Source: Uranotaenia lowii
Taxonomy: Eukaryota > Arthropoda > Insecta > Diptera > Culicidae
Assembly: GCF_029784155.1 (NCBI RefSeq)
Contig: NC_073692.1
Location: forward strand, 23,522,444-23,586,443
DNA: 64,000 nucleotides
Direction of reading: 5' to 3'
Numbering within the stretch: the first letter of the stretch is position 1; each line of letters begins with the position of its first letter. The notes under the pieces are model-generated. The model saw only the letters and a program-made list of their open reading frames with translations, was not told the origin of the DNA and ran no database searches. Position numbers and translations under genes: made by a program. Shown here piece after piece: positions 35,091 to 45,489 of this stretch.

Positions 35091-36172
35091 TATTGAGTTT
35101 ATCTGTTAGATCTGTAAGCCCGGAATTGAAATTTCAACTATAAATTTTAATCCAGGTATTAGATTCGACTGGCCTAGGAACACGAATCAAAAGAAACGCC
35201 TCGGACATCATTGAATGGTGTCAATAGCACTCATGAAATCATCATCGGTCCCAACAAGTTTGCTACTGGCGGTGGTGGTAGCAAATCGGGTTACACAACT
35301 TGTCAATTCGAAATGCACAAGAAAAAAAACTTCGAGCTGCTACCGTTTTTTTTCTGCTCCCAGTCTTTTCACCATCAACAGATCCAATTCCCGCAGCACA
35401 CATTCCGGGACAGCTCAATCCTCAATCACGCCATTCAACGAAACCTTCGCTCTCCGGCAGAAAATTCAATTCAAGAAGCCATTAGCAATCAGCGTGTATA
35501 TTCTTGAATGTCTCCCATCACATGGCCACAGAAGCTGTAGAACAAGTTCTGTTCGGCACTTTAAGGGTGGGCAGGCAGGTGGGTAGTCTTGGCACCTCAT
35601 CCACCGATTCCGCGTCAGCAGCCAGTCAAAAGCGCGGTTGCACAAGTCACATTACTTACAACATTGCGATTCCCGCGAGTCTCGGGGCTTCAGATTTACC
35701 TACCCCCACAAAGCCATAAGAACGGGGAGAAGGATTTGTCGTGGGTTGATGACGCGCGACGAGACGTTCAGACTTCAGTCAGAAGAAGTCTGGAACGCAG
35801 GGGGCTTTTTATTAATGAAGGGGTGAGAGGCGTGAGTCAATGCGAGATGTTGGCATTGGCAGGTCAATTGATTTGTGCCAAATGAATTGCTCTGCACTTT
35901 GTACAACTCAGAACAGCGTATACACTTATTCACTTGTTGGTAGGTACAGAGCTCTTTAATATTGTCGGCAAATTAACCGAGGTTCCGAGACTTGGTTGGT
36001 ATGCAATTTTTTTTACATATTCCGTTGAATGGAAGCGGCAGAAACGACATCTCATTGATTCAAGTTTGTAGTTGAACAAAACTTGACGATTGAATATGAT
36101 GCCTAAATGAAGGAATTTCATTGCATCTGCATTAGACTAGTTCACTTTTCACGTTTTTTCGCAGATCAAAGT
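35091..36172. other. Low-repeat non-coding stretch, no gene seen
   Basis: Several overlapping frames of 60-123 codons occur between 35211 and 35885 in all three plus frames, none with a domain. No RNA gene recognised. Confidence 0.45.
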
Positions 36173-36500
36173 CGGATCAAAGGATTCCCGACTTGGGCAC
36201 TCGAGTGGATTGCCTTCTAGCTTAGAGACCATCAGGCTTTCACCAGAATACGAAACACGCGCTGACGAATGTTTGCTATACCTTCTGGAGTTCCTCAAGG
36301 AAGTCATCTCGGACCACTATTGTTTATAATCTTCGTGAATGACCTGTGTTCAACACTTCAATCCGATACACTTCTTTAGGCCGAAGGTTTTAAGATTTTT
36401 CGAAAGATCCATAACACCGTTGACTGTATGGCCCTTCAAGCTGACATCGCATAACTAGATGAGTGATGCCGCTTAACGGAATGGTAGCAAACGTAAAAAA
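36173..36500 (+). pseudogene. Decayed non-LTR reverse-transcriptase fragment
   Basis: Read in the frame of 36173, the translation has fingers/palm RT features: LEWIAF, then LRDHQAFTRI, then a SGVPQGSHLGPLLF block at 36284-36325 and VNDLCSTLQSD. This matches RT motifs 3-4 of CR1/Jockey-like LINEs. Stop codons interrupt it at several points. The expected catalytic YADD position reads stop-A-E-G, so both aspartates and the tyrosine are lost. No polyA tail or boundary is visible. This is unrelated to the LINE 0.3 kb downstream, which has an FADD core and is intact. Confidence 0.75.
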
Positions 36501-36772
36501 GTTGAATCCTCCAGAGACTGTTGAAGAGAATCTTGACTGGCAATGAAAACGATGGAGCCAAATCATCAACAGTGTTTAATGTCTGCCTATTCTGATGCTT
36601 TACACCAGACAATCGTCGCAGAAATCTTAAGTTTGATAATTAACCTGTATCATATAGGTCCCAGACTTAGATACAGATTTTGTATCATTCTAAAAACTGA
36701 ACGGTTCCCAGAATTCGACTTTTTAAACCAATACCTCAGTTCGATGACGAAGATGTCTTGAGTATCCCATTT
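36501..36772. other. Unassigned sequence between two LINE fragments
   Basis: A 72-codon frame at 36543-36761 has no recognisable motif. It could be further decayed LINE sequence, but nothing supports a call. Confidence 0.35.
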
Positions 36773-36792
36773 CCCATTTCAAACTTGTATCC

Positions 36793-38496
36793 ATGGGATT
36801 CGAAGTTATTGGCTTTGCAGACGACGTAGTTATTATAGTTCGGGGAAAACATGAGAATGTGCTGTCTAATAGAATGCAAACTGCACTCAACTACGCACTA
36901 TTTTGGTGCAGGGAAGAGGGACTAAATATAAACCCTTCCAAAACTACTGTGATAGCCTTCACTAGGAGACGAAAAATTACACTAAAACCTCTAACATTAG
37001 ATGGGGAAGTGTTAAACCTCGAATCACAAGTGAAATATTTAGGCATAGTACTAGACTCAAAGCTATCATGGAACCCACAGATAGAGCATGTAATCGCTAA
37101 GGCTACAACAGCTCTATGGGTCTGCCTCAAAGGAGTAGGGAAAAAATGGGGACTACAGCCGAAAATTATCTACTGGATATTTGCAGCTATTATAAGACCC
37201 AAAATCTCTTATGCCTCCTTAGTATGGTGGACCAAAACTATGCAAATTACGGCCCAGAAAAAACTAGCGAAGCTCCAAAGACTTGCAACGCTAGCTATAA
37301 CTGGCGCAAAGCGAAGCACACCGAATGAGGCTCTAAATGCACTACTAAATATTCTGCCTCTACATCAATTCATTGAGTTAGAGGCGGAACGTAGTGCCTT
37401 GAGACTCTCCAAATACAAAACTCTCTATGAAGGAGATCTTACAGGACACCTCAAAATCCTAAAGAAATTTAAATTAAACTCACTTATTGTGAAAAATGAT
37501 GACTGGATGGAGCCCATTTTCAACCTAGACATACCATACAATGTAACTATCAATGATAGGGACGTGTGGGAGTCAGGTGGACCTGCGGTTCCTCCCAGAT
37601 CGATCCTATTCTTCACTGATGGGTCAAAAATGGATAAAAGAACTGGGGCAGGGGTTTTCGGACCTAGACTCAGGATCTCAATTCCTATGGGAAACTGGCC
37701 AACAGTATTCCAAGCTGAAATTCAAGCCATTCTAGAATGCACTTTAGCCTGTTTGAAAAGGGGATACAGGTACACAAGTATCTGCATGTTCTCTGACAGC
37801 CAGGCTGCTCTCCGAGCACTAAGTACGTTCACATGTTACTCCAAACTAGTTTGGGAGTGTATAGTTGCACTAAGAAACCTGGCCATAAGGAACAGAGTAT
37901 CTTTATTCTGGGTACCAGGCCACTGCGGTATCCTAGGGAACGAAGAAGCAGACCAACTAGCTAGGGAAGGATCTCAGGGACTGTTGATTGGACCTGAACC
38001 TTTCTGCGGAGTATCGAGAAGTGCCTTGACTATGGAGCTCAAGAACTGGGAAAGCACCACTATTGTTTCCAACTGGAAAACAGCGGAGGGAGCAACCCAG
38101 GCAAAAAGATTCATTGAACCAAGCGCACGACTCTCAAAAAACATGTTGAACTTAAGTAAGCACGAATTAAGTACTTACACAGGTCTCTTGACCGGACATT
38201 GTCCAACAAAACAGCATCTCAAAAGGATAAACATAATTCTGAACGATGACTGTCGGTTCTGCGGGTTCGAAAAAGAAACTGCAGAGCATCTTCTATGCAA
38301 CTGCTGCGCCCTCCTAAATAGGAGAGAGCGAGTACTTGGGGCAAAGTTAATAAGCGCACAAGACATATGGTTGCATATCAGCCCTAAGAAGGTTATATCA
38401 TACATCTTTGATATCATACCCGATTGGGATAAAATGCTTAGTCAGCAATCAACTGTCACTCCAATCAATAGTGCAGGTGAACCTGACAGCATATAG
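36793..38496 (+). CDS. LOA-like LINE ORF2 fragment: C-terminal RT, RNase H and zinc-knuckle-like motif
   Basis: This is the 3' part of a LINE polyprotein, 567 codons with no internal stop. Residues 8-11 FADD are the RT catalytic motif, with YLGIVLD near 82-88 after it and a thumb-like region to about 200. An RNase H domain follows, with the four acidic catalytic positions present: D276 (FTDGS), E309 (AEIQ), D335 (FSDSQ) and D387 (GNEEAD). Near the C terminus is CX2CX8HX4C (C487, C490, H499, C504), the cysteine-rich motif common in these elements. The endonuclease and the N-terminal half of the RT are missing, so the given ATG is merely the first Met inside the RT and the product cannot be a complete enzyme. 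FADD plus RNase H favours the LOA or I clades over Jockey; LOA is my best guess. The open frame beside decayed neighbours indicates a recent insertion. Confidence 0.85.
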   Translation: MGFEVIGFADDVVIIVRGKHENVLSNRMQTALNYALFWCREEGLNINPSKTTVIAFTRRRKITLKPLTLDGEVLNLESQVKYLGIVLDSKLSWNPQIEHVIAKATTALWVCLKGVGKKWGLQPKIIYWIFAAIIRPKISYASLVWWTKTMQITAQKKLAKLQRLATLAITGAKRSTPNEALNALLNILPLHQFIELEAERSALRLSKYKTLYEGDLTGHLKILKKFKLNSLIVKNDDWMEPIFNLDIPYNVTINDRDVWESGGPAVPPRSILFFTDGSKMDKRTGAGVFGPRLRISIPMGNWPTVFQAEIQAILECTLACLKRGYRYTSICMFSDSQAALRALSTFTCYSKLVWECIVALRNLAIRNRVSLFWVPGHCGILGNEEADQLAREGSQGLLIGPEPFCGVSRSALTMELKNWESTTIVSNWKTAEGATQAKRFIEPSARLSKNMLNLSKHELSTYTGLLTGHCPTKQHLKRINIILNDDCRFCGFEKETAEHLLCNCCALLNRRERVLGAKLISAQDIWLHISPKKVISYIFDIIPDWDKMLSQQSTVTPINSAGEPDSI

Positions 38497-38557
38497 TAAC
38501 GCGGGGTAAACACCACAATAGATCAACTACTGGTCGCAGTGGGCTCTCCCCTACAGG

Positions 38558-38574
38558 AAAAAAAAAAAAAAAAA
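38558..38574 (+). other. Poly-A tail of the LINE insertion
   Basis: Seventeen A directly after the 3' UTR, followed by TCCCATTTT, which repeats a word just before the insertion. Confidence 0.8.
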
Positions 38575-38582
38575 TCCCATTT

Positions 38583-39419
38583 TCATTCTCAAATCAGCAG
38601 GTTGCATTCAATCAAAAAGAGTGGGGAAATGATGGTACAGAACGAATGGCGGGGGTCTCATATGATGGGAGGAAAAAAAAAACGATAAATCATCCTCGGC
38701 TTCCTCGGTCCTCGAAGATGCAAAGATAGCAAACCTTCCCGGACTCCCCCTCCTTCTACCAATCATTGAAACGAATCTTTCCGCACTAAAATGACAGCCG
38801 GTATCTCGTGTGCTGCTGCCAATAAGTGTGTTGCATGTAGCCATTTTTTCTTCTCCTCAGCCTCTTATTTATATTTCAAAACCACGATAAGATAAATGGA
38901 ACGTCGATGCGGCCGCGATGCAAAAAGATGATGACAAAGACGACGACGACGATCAAGATGATGGTTCCGCGGGACCGGCAATTCATTTACCCGATGGGTG
39001 TAGGAAAAAAAAAACGATATGAAAAGCTCTAACCAACAATGCAACCGCAAGTTGCTTGGGTAGGTATTTGCAACTTTGTTGCGCTCAATTCAAGTGGCAA
39101 AATGGCACTACTTGAAGATGTGGGACGAAGAAGCCGCCCGCCATTGCATTTTATGGTCTCTTGCACGAGATCGTGCCCTCAGGCGGTGGGTCTGATTTGC
39201 GAGACCCGGGAATCGTGGGTCACGTAAATGATCGGACTTTGATCTTGCAGCTACAGCATCCCGATGGAAAGTCTTAACGGTTTCAATTAAATCGCTCTTT
39301 GTTGGTTTCCATCAAGGTTTAAAAAAACGGGAATGGATCCTATTACTTACAAATATATACGAAAAGATTCCAATGGAGATAAATTGAAACAGTCTTTCCC
39401 AGAAATTGTAAACGGATCC
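38583..39419. other. Low-repeat non-coding stretch, no gene seen
   Basis: It contains a GATGATG/GACGACGACG trinucleotide-like run at 38926-38964 and otherwise unique, moderately GC-rich sequence. No supported gene. It ends at the left LTR of the copia-like element. Confidence 0.5.
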
Positions 39420-39701
39420 TGTTGAAATGAGTAATTCAACGCTGATTCCAGTGATGGGATAGAGTTAATCTTTATTCAATTTCGTCAGTCTAGTCCTACC
39501 ATCTATTACATTAGCGATTGCTTCCTATTACTTGTACACATTAGTACACAATCCTCAACAGAGAAAGTACTCATTTCTTACTGAGTGAAATGGGATTACT
39601 ACTATTTATTATCTGCCAACACTGCAGTGCAACTGCTAACCACAGTATAAGTAGTTTCATTTCACCGTGTGATTGTGTAAACATTTGTACCGTGTTTATC
39701 A
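39420..39701 (-). repeat. 3' LTR of the copia-like element
   Basis: Plus-strand sequence runs TGTTGAAATGAGTAATTCAA to GTACCGTGTTTATCA (282 bp). It aligns end to end with 42373-42647, sharing TTTCGTCAGTCTAGTCCT, CATTTCTTACTGAGTGA, TGGGATTACTACT and TTTCATTTCACCGTGTGAT with scattered differences, so the insertion is not recent. Confidence 0.85.
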
Positions 39702-39773
39702 TCATCACCATTGATTGATCTCGGCAATGTGGTGGTACAGGAACAGTTTCTTCAGGGTCCGCCGAATACCGTA

Positions 39774-39971
39774 AGTTTAACACCTGCCCTCAGTTCGCGA
39801 ATTGAGAACGCTGAGCTGCTTCGCATGCCTCTCTGTCAGTAGCGTCTTCGTAAACGTCTTCGTTTTCACGTACTGGATACATGGGATGATGTCCTCCATT
39901 AGTGTGAAAGGAGCATTGACTACACCCAACTCACCGAATAAGTTTGTTAGCCACAAACCTTCCTTGACCAT
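39774..39971 (-). pseudogene. Copia-type RNase H / 3' pol relic
   Basis: The minus-strand frame from 39971 reads VKEGLWLTNLFGELG, then TLMEDIIPCIQ, resembling the copia RNase H segment (E-LWL, ED positions). After an apparent deletion come FTKTLL and ERHAKQL, like the FTKxL segment near the end of pol. Only about 64 codons survive; the other catalytic segments are absent. It lies just upstream of the 3' LTR, as expected for copia order. Confidence 0.55.
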
Positions 39972-40707
39972 AGGGCTCGAATCTCAAATTCGGTTGATGA
40001 CAGACTGAGCGCCTGCTGACGTTTCGTTAACCACGAAACTAAATTCTCAAAGATCGTGTATGCGTGGCACGATACAGATCTTCGGTCATCGAAATCATCA
40101 TCAAAATCTGCATTTCATCTGCAAATCCAATTAGTATTCCATGTGTCGCCTTTCTGCGGCATACCAACGCCATATCGGTTAGAAACGCCCGTTTACGTCT
40201 CCGGGCCCAGTTCTGGATTGACGGAATCTTGCCCATCATCGTCATCGTCGCTCCTCTTGTCGTTGCTTTCTAGTAACCCCAGAAGAGCAACCTCTCGTAG
40301 ATAATTGAACCACTCTAAAGCCTTGAGAATTAGCAACAGTTCGTTTGGCAACACTTATCCAGAATGCCTCAGAAACCATTCCAGGGCAGATAAATTCGCT
40401 GGCGACTAACCGTTGGCCGAACCACCTCTTACGAAGCTCCCGAAATAGCTTTCATCCGTCTAAGGCAAGCACGCGCATGCGACCGCAGCGTAGCAACAAA
40501 GCACCAGAATGATCTTCTCGACTTCAACTCTTTGATCGCTACAAGAGCCTGAACGCCAAGTTTAGTAACAAACGTCCAATCTGACTCTGTGTTGCTGAAG
40601 TTGTTGGACACTAAACCCTCGTTTAAAAAGCCTCCTTCATAGCCACAGAAAAATCAAATTTTAGGGTTGGATAAAATCACGCGTGCTGGCTGCAGCTTAG
40701 CTCCGGA
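39972..40707 (-). other. Unrecognised internal remnant of the LTR element
   Basis: The minus-strand frames include acidic runs near 40205-40245 and otherwise unplaceable sequence. It should be copia interior by position, but I see no RT or integrase motif. The LINE ORF1 fragment begins at about 40708-40735. Confidence 0.35.
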
Positions 40708-41848
40708 TCACGAATGTGACGATAAGCAGTCTGAGCGGATTTTGCACTGCTCGACCAGTGCCACCCGCAGTTCATCTTTCGTCGTGACTTCATCCAGGTT
40801 TTTAACCCGGATGGTCACCTCCTTACAGAGGGCACGCACCTCAGCCTTGTCGCCAAGGGCTTCGGCTGCCTTAGCCGTAAGGGTCCCGCTGGAGTTTCCC
40901 GCACCATGCTTTAGTTCGAGGATCATCTCGCCGGTGCGTGTCCGATGGATCCTCCGAACTTTTTCGCCTAGACCAGCGAGGTCCTCGTTCGTACGCATCT
41001 TTCGCAAGACATTTGCGTACGTGCCCTCAGGTGCTTTGACGACAATCGCCTCTCCCCTCTCCCTGACGCGACGTTTGCGTCGTTGGAGTCGAGGATTGGC
41101 TTTTCCCGTCTCCGTACCTTTGGGCCTTCCCCTTCTGCGCGATACCGTTTGCCACCCGGTGTTCGCGCTCGTCGGCTCACCTGCCATTTCTGCAGGGCCT
41201 TCCGCCCGCTTGGAAGCGCTGGCCGCAGGATTCTGCCGGACAGACGGATCCTTCGCTCTTTTTTTTAGGGTCACCGGGTCTGAGTTCCCCGGGAGACCCT
41301 CTCTTACGTTTGCTGTTGCCAGCAAACGCAAGACCGCCCTCTGTTTGGGCAAAACCATTGACCTTCTTCGGGCGGATGGTGTCCGCCCTCAGAGGGGTCT
41401 TTGCCGGCCCTCGCTCCTATGGTCTGGCCTCGGGCTCCGCAAGACGTTCCACCACAGCTTTGTTGGCTGCGTTGAAAAGCTGCATCACCCTGGCTAGCTT
41501 CTCGCGTATTTCCTTGTGGATGTTGGACTTCCCCTTCACACATTCCACAAGGTCAGCGATTCCAGCCATGGCCGTGACCAACTCTACAGGAGCTCCCGGA
41601 TCTTGGAGTTCCGGGGAGCTCAGTAGGTCCTCCAGCGCCTCCTGTACTTCATCGTACGGGTCCGCTCGAACATCGCTCGGCGTTTCCACCGACGTCACCG
41701 TCGAGTCCACCGGGTTGGCAGATTGCCTAACCGGCGAACGCCTAAGGCTACTCCCGCCGAACGGATTCGGGCTCTCGCCTTTATCCGTCCCGTCCCTTTT
41801 TTCTTTATTGACATTTTTTCTCATCTTGAATCCCACGAGTAGCAACAT
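40708..41848 (-). pseudogene. R1-clade LINE ORF1 (gag-like), broken and 3'-truncated
   Basis: ORF1 of R1-type LINEs encodes an RNA-binding gag-like protein. The reading begins at 41848 (MLLLVGFKMRKNVNKEKRD) and continues 143 codons to an in-frame TAG at 41417-41419. The same frame then stays open with KTPLRADTIRPKKVNGFAQT until a frameshift at an eight-base A run on this strand (plus-strand T8 at 41259-41266). The second part contains GRPKGTETGK, a basic RRKRRVRERG, LGEKVRRIHRTRTGEMILEL and ALCKEVTIRVKNLDEVTT, typical of R1-clade ORF1. It ends abruptly after VALVEQC, before the expected CCHC knuckles, and no ORF2 follows. High GC contrasts with its surroundings. It lies within the LTR pair, in the same orientation. 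Confidence 0.75.
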
Positions 41849-42372
41849 AACAAACGGTCCACTGCGCCAGTGACCTGCTTAGCGCAGCAAGGACTGGGAT
41901 ACTGTGGGGTGTGTCCCGGTGCCCCAAAGGCAACCGTTAGAGACTGACGTTACTTAACGACCCGCCAGTCTTCCAGGTACATCGGCACGGTTAGCTTCAC
42001 ACCTTCACCAAATGGAGTCGGTTTCCAAAGTGATTCCATTGCCGTGATCAGTGTTCGATAGTGAGGGTCTTCATAAGGGGGGTGTAGTTCTCTCGGCCGT
42101 ACATCTGCATAAAGCAGACACGTTTCCACTCTGCACCACGGGGAGGTGGAACTACTTCGCACAGCGAGGCTTGTGGCGGCATCGAGGTAACCCTCTCGGA
42201 ATCCGACTTCACGGCCTCGAACTCAGGTGGCCAAGGATATTTCGCAGGCTGGTTTCTGCGCTGATGGTACTCTAGCTGTTGGCTCGCTGATGAACTTACT
42301 AACCGCAAGTATTGAGAGTACCCCTCTTAATTATCTCGTTTTCCGTGTCCAGACGTATCTGGGTCCATAACC
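41849..42372 (-). other. GC-rich leader between LINE ORF1 and the 5' LTR; possibly LINE 5' UTR plus LTR leader
   Basis: Minus-strand frames of 70 and 86 codons (41950-42162 and 42048-42308) contain WKPTPFGEGVKLTVPMYLED and PKYPWPPEFEAVKSD-type text that I cannot place. The part next to ORF1 is probably the R1 5' UTR and the part next to the LTR the copia leader. The boundary is not visible. Confidence 0.4.
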
Positions 42373-42647
42373 TGTTGAAATGAGTAATCAAACGCAGGTT
42401 TCAGTGGTGGAAAGGAGTTGATCTTTATTGAATTTCGTCAGTCTAGTCCTTCAACTACCATCTATAACATTAGCGATCATTTCTACACATTAGCATTCCC
42501 TCACTGGTAAAGTGCGCATTTCTTACTGAGTGATATGGGATTACTACTCATTAACTTCTGCCAAGACTGCAGTGTAACTGCTATCCATAGTATGCGTAGT
42601 TTCATTTCACCGTGTGATGATGTACACATTTGTACCGTGTTCATCAC
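42373..42647 (-). repeat. 5' LTR of the copia-like element
   Basis: Plus-strand TGTTGAAATGAGTAATCAAA to TTGTACCGTGTTCATCA, 275 bp, aligned with 39420-39701. On the element's own strand it is followed by GGTTATGGACCCAGA. Confidence 0.85.
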
Positions 42648-42694
42648 GGGGGACTGAGATAAAGAGAGAAGATACGTCGATGATCACACAAATT

Positions 42695-42790
42695 GTGATG
42701 CCAATGATTGAAATTGTGGTAAATTGTGGTCAATTGTGTGGGAAATTGAGTAAATTTGAGTTAGAATGAGAGAAACCAGTGCCCAGAGCA
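42695..42790 (+). repeat. Dispersed repeat, plus-strand copy of 17150-17290
   Basis: CCAATGATTGAAATTGTGGT, later GAGTTAGAATGAGAGAAACC and AGTGCCCAGAG match the reverse complement of the 17-kb copy in order. Confidence 0.65.
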
Positions 42791-42888
42791 GCGGTATCAT
42801 ATAAAAAGATTATTCTGTATTACAGATACAGATTTATTTTAAAGATTTTTATACCGGAATACAGATTTATACAGATTTTTCGCAAATA

Positions 42889-43390
42889 CAGCCGAACCTG
42901 GATAAACTAGAACAAAATAAGCGAAAAACCTCTACGAGTGAGAGGAATCATCAAATCTCAAGCTTTTTGCAGCACAAAATCTCATTAAGTGAGAATGTAA
43001 AACACATTCAAGAGAGTCATTCTCCTGGCTAGACTAAGTAAATTAGAGAATATCCCATTTTTATACTGATGTTTTGGAACCAAAACGACATTGTGTTACC
43101 AACGAGAACTGAAAAAGTAGTCATATAGAGTAATCTTCTCGGAGAAATATTCACAATTCCAGAACGAAACACACTCGAGAAAACTTCGAATTCTCGCTTC
43201 TTTCTAACAAAACAGTTAGATCAGATCTGATTTTTATCAATTACACATGAACTTGATGCTTTTCTGTATTACATAAATGCATTTATGTGTTCCTGACCTT
43301 CTGTAAACCAGAACCTGCACAAGTGAGAAACCTCTTTCAGCGAAAAAACAAATTCAACCCATCCGACTCTCGCTTAACTACGTTCAACTG
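42889..43390. mobile_element. pogo/Tigger-like MITE (502 bp)
   Basis: TA duplications at 42887-42888 and 43391-43392 flank ends CAGCCGAACCTGGATAA and, inverted, CAGTTGAACGTAGTTAA. GCGAAAAACCTCTACGAGTG and GCTGAAAGAGGTTTCTCACT further inside continue the inverted theme. CAGTYGAACCT termini with TA duplication are characteristic of pogo-type elements. No transposase. Confidence 0.7.
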
Positions 43391-43392
43391 TA

Positions 43393-44764
43393 AACTTAAA
43401 ATCACCTGTTGATGCTCTGCCTTCGGAAAATAATTAAAATCTTTGAAAAAAAAACACCACTCAACAGTAAGCATAATTTTAAAATGGGTTGGAAGGAAAC
43501 TTCTTCGAGAATTTATTGAAATAAGTTCATACTCATAAAAACATGTAAAAACTGCTTGAATTATAAAAGAAATTTATGTTTTTTATGCGAATTAAAATTT
43601 TAAATTTTTTCCGTCTTTTCGATTTTTTATAGACAAATTATTACAAAAATAACGACAGAAAATAGACATTTTTTCTAGACTGAGTCTGCGTTCTTGGAAC
43701 TGGAATTGAAAATTTGCATAAAAAATTTAAAACACTTTTGCATTTGAATTGCATAGATTATTTTGAAATATCAAATCTAAGTTTTAAACTTTGAATTCCA
43801 AGTTTCAAACAAATTTCTAAACATATTTTAAAGAATGTTCTTTTAGATTTCATATTTTATTTTTCTTTATTTTTATCTACCATTTTATGCACAGTGGTCC
43901 AGAAATGAAATTTTCCGGGAAACAATTGTTAGCGTCTTCCTCTTAAGTTTGATGTATTTGATGTCTGTAACAAACTTTTACAACAACTATAAGGCGGTCA
44001 TTTTGACTGGAAAATTTTTAGGGTAGTTCATAAGATTTCTGAGATCCGAAAATTATTTTCTAACTGTGATAAAATAGAGGCCCAGGGCCTCGTGGGAGTG
44101 GTTTTAGTGACAATATTTTCCTATAGTATTTTTGCTTGAAAAATTCATACATAAAAATATTAAAAGTGATACTAAGAATATCTCATTTTTCGGGTTGAGG
44201 TTCTTTTATATTATTAGTTTTTTTTTTCAAATCATTTCTTTCGAAAATAAGTGCTAAGAGTGATCCGTTTTTTTTAAGCTCTAAAAAATAAATGAGAGAT
44301 AAGATTATTTAGAAAAACTATTTTGGCGTTGTAATCAAATTTATTTTCAACTCTTGTAAACCCGATACATTCTGATTTAAGATTAAATCTTTATTTTTAA
44401 AGTATAATGTTAAACAGCAAACCAATACAATATATTTCCTGCTGAATTTTTCTGAACTTGAAAATTAAGTACAAGTTATTTCATCAACAATAAATTATCA
44501 TTAATCATTTATTTTATTATTACAATCCTATAAAAACAAATTTAAATTTAAATTTATATTTTTCAAAGAACGCAGTTTTGAAAATGATTTCAGATCTTAT
44601 TTTCTAATAGTGGTTTTCACCGGTTTGTGTTTTAATTTAAGCCCTTTTGAATTTTAATAACGTATCTCAATTCTGCATTTTGAACCTGAATAAATATTTC
44701 GAATTCCTATTTTGAAATCGATTTCTGAATCTAAATTTAAAAAAAAAATCCCAATAATTGTCAT
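43393..44764. other. AT-rich stretch, no gene seen
   Basis: No open frame or repeat I can support until the satellite block at 44765. Confidence 0.5.
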
Positions 44765-45033
44765 AATGACAAAAATGACAAAAATGACAAAAATGACAAA
44801 AATGACAAAAATGACAAAAATGACAAAAATGACAAAAATGACAAAAATGACAAAAATGACAAAAATGACAAAAATGACAAAAATGACAAAAATGACAAAA
44901 ATGACAAAAATGACAAAAATGACAAAAATGACAAAAATGACAAAAATGACAAAAATGACAAAAATGACAAAAATGACAAAAATGACAAAAATGACAAAAA
45001 TGACAAAAATGGCAAAAATGACAAAAATGAAAA
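44765..45033 (-). repeat. 9-bp satellite, unit TGACAAAAA, about 29 copies
   Basis: Nearly uniform; same unit as the 33-kb palindrome and the 59.7-62.8-kb array (there inverted). One TGGCAAAAA variant near 45010. It lies about 10 kb from the former and 15 kb from the latter. Confidence 0.95.
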
Positions 45034-45270
45034 AAAAAAATTAAAAAAAAATGACAGATAATGACAAAGAAAAACGGCAAAAAATGACAAAAATTACAAA
45101 AAATGACCAAAATGTCTTAAAAATTTCAAAAATTTCAAAAATGTCAAAAATTTCAAAAATGTCAAAAATTTCAAAAATATCAAAAATGTCAAAAATGTTA
45201 AAAATGTTGAAAATGTCAAAAATGACAAAAATGTCAAATATGAAAAAAATGAAAAAAATGTCAAATCCGA
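45034..45270 (+). repeat. Degenerate GTCAAAAAT/TTCAAAAAT edge of the satellite
   Basis: After a mixed stretch, ATTTCAAAA and ATGTCAAAA alternate (45120-45250), i.e. the GTCAAAAAT unit of the 62.8-64.0-kb array, in orientation opposite to the preceding TGACAAAAA block. Confidence 0.8.
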
Positions 45271-45489
45271 TCATAGGCAACAAATTTGGATTGAAAAAAA
45301 ATAGGAATCAGATCATCGGAAATGATTCAAACATAAGCTTACCAGTAAACTGCTATCAACGAGTAAAAAAAAATTGAAAATCTGTGATAAAGTTTTGGAT
45401 CTGGGATAGGATTTTGAGGTTTAGGCCCGATACTGAGTCGAGATTGTTACTCTTGATTCACTTTAGTCGTTCATCTAAATTTGATAAAG

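Larger units (their letters stand above)
36773..38574 (+). mobile_element. 5'-truncated LOA-like non-LTR retrotransposon insertion with poly-A tail
   Basis: The coding part (36793-38496) is followed by a 61-bp 3' UTR and 17 A at 38558-38574. Candidate target duplication: ATCCCATTT at 36764-36772 and 38574-38582, the first A overlapping the tail. A 5' truncation just before the RT catalytic core, a 3' poly-A and a short duplication fit target-primed reverse transcription. The exact 5' end is tentative because the duplication is short and AT-rich. Confidence 0.75.
39420..42647 (-). mobile_element. Decayed copia-like LTR retrotransposon, minus strand
   Basis: Two ~280-bp direct repeats with TG...CA ends lie 2.7 kb apart (listed separately). 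On the minus strand, GGTTATGGACCC immediately follows the 5' LTR, similar to primer-binding regions I recall for some copia-type elements. Next to the 3' LTR, the minus strand encodes a relic of copia RNase H (39783-39971). No integrase or RT core could be recognised; most of the internal region is deleted or occupied by a LINE fragment (40708-41848). No matching target duplication is visible (CGGATCC before, CGGGGG after), so rearrangement or loss of an end base is possible. Confidence 0.7.

Noticed and set aside
31321..35109. Very long ORFs (300-669 codons) of LTK, SFL, CQF, KND, MTK repeats on both strands
   Set aside because: They follow from a 9-bp unit (three codons) without stop codons. 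Five or more overlapping frames on both strands are equally open, and no initiation context, unique domain or composition of a real protein is seen.
40667..41873. 276- and 187-codon plus-strand ORFs
   Set aside because: They are antisense shadows of the GC-rich R1-clade ORF1 on the minus strand, which has recognisable family motifs.
39409..42655. Target-site duplication for the copia-like element
   Set aside because: The bases outside the two LTRs (GGATCC against CGGGGG) do not match, so none is claimed.
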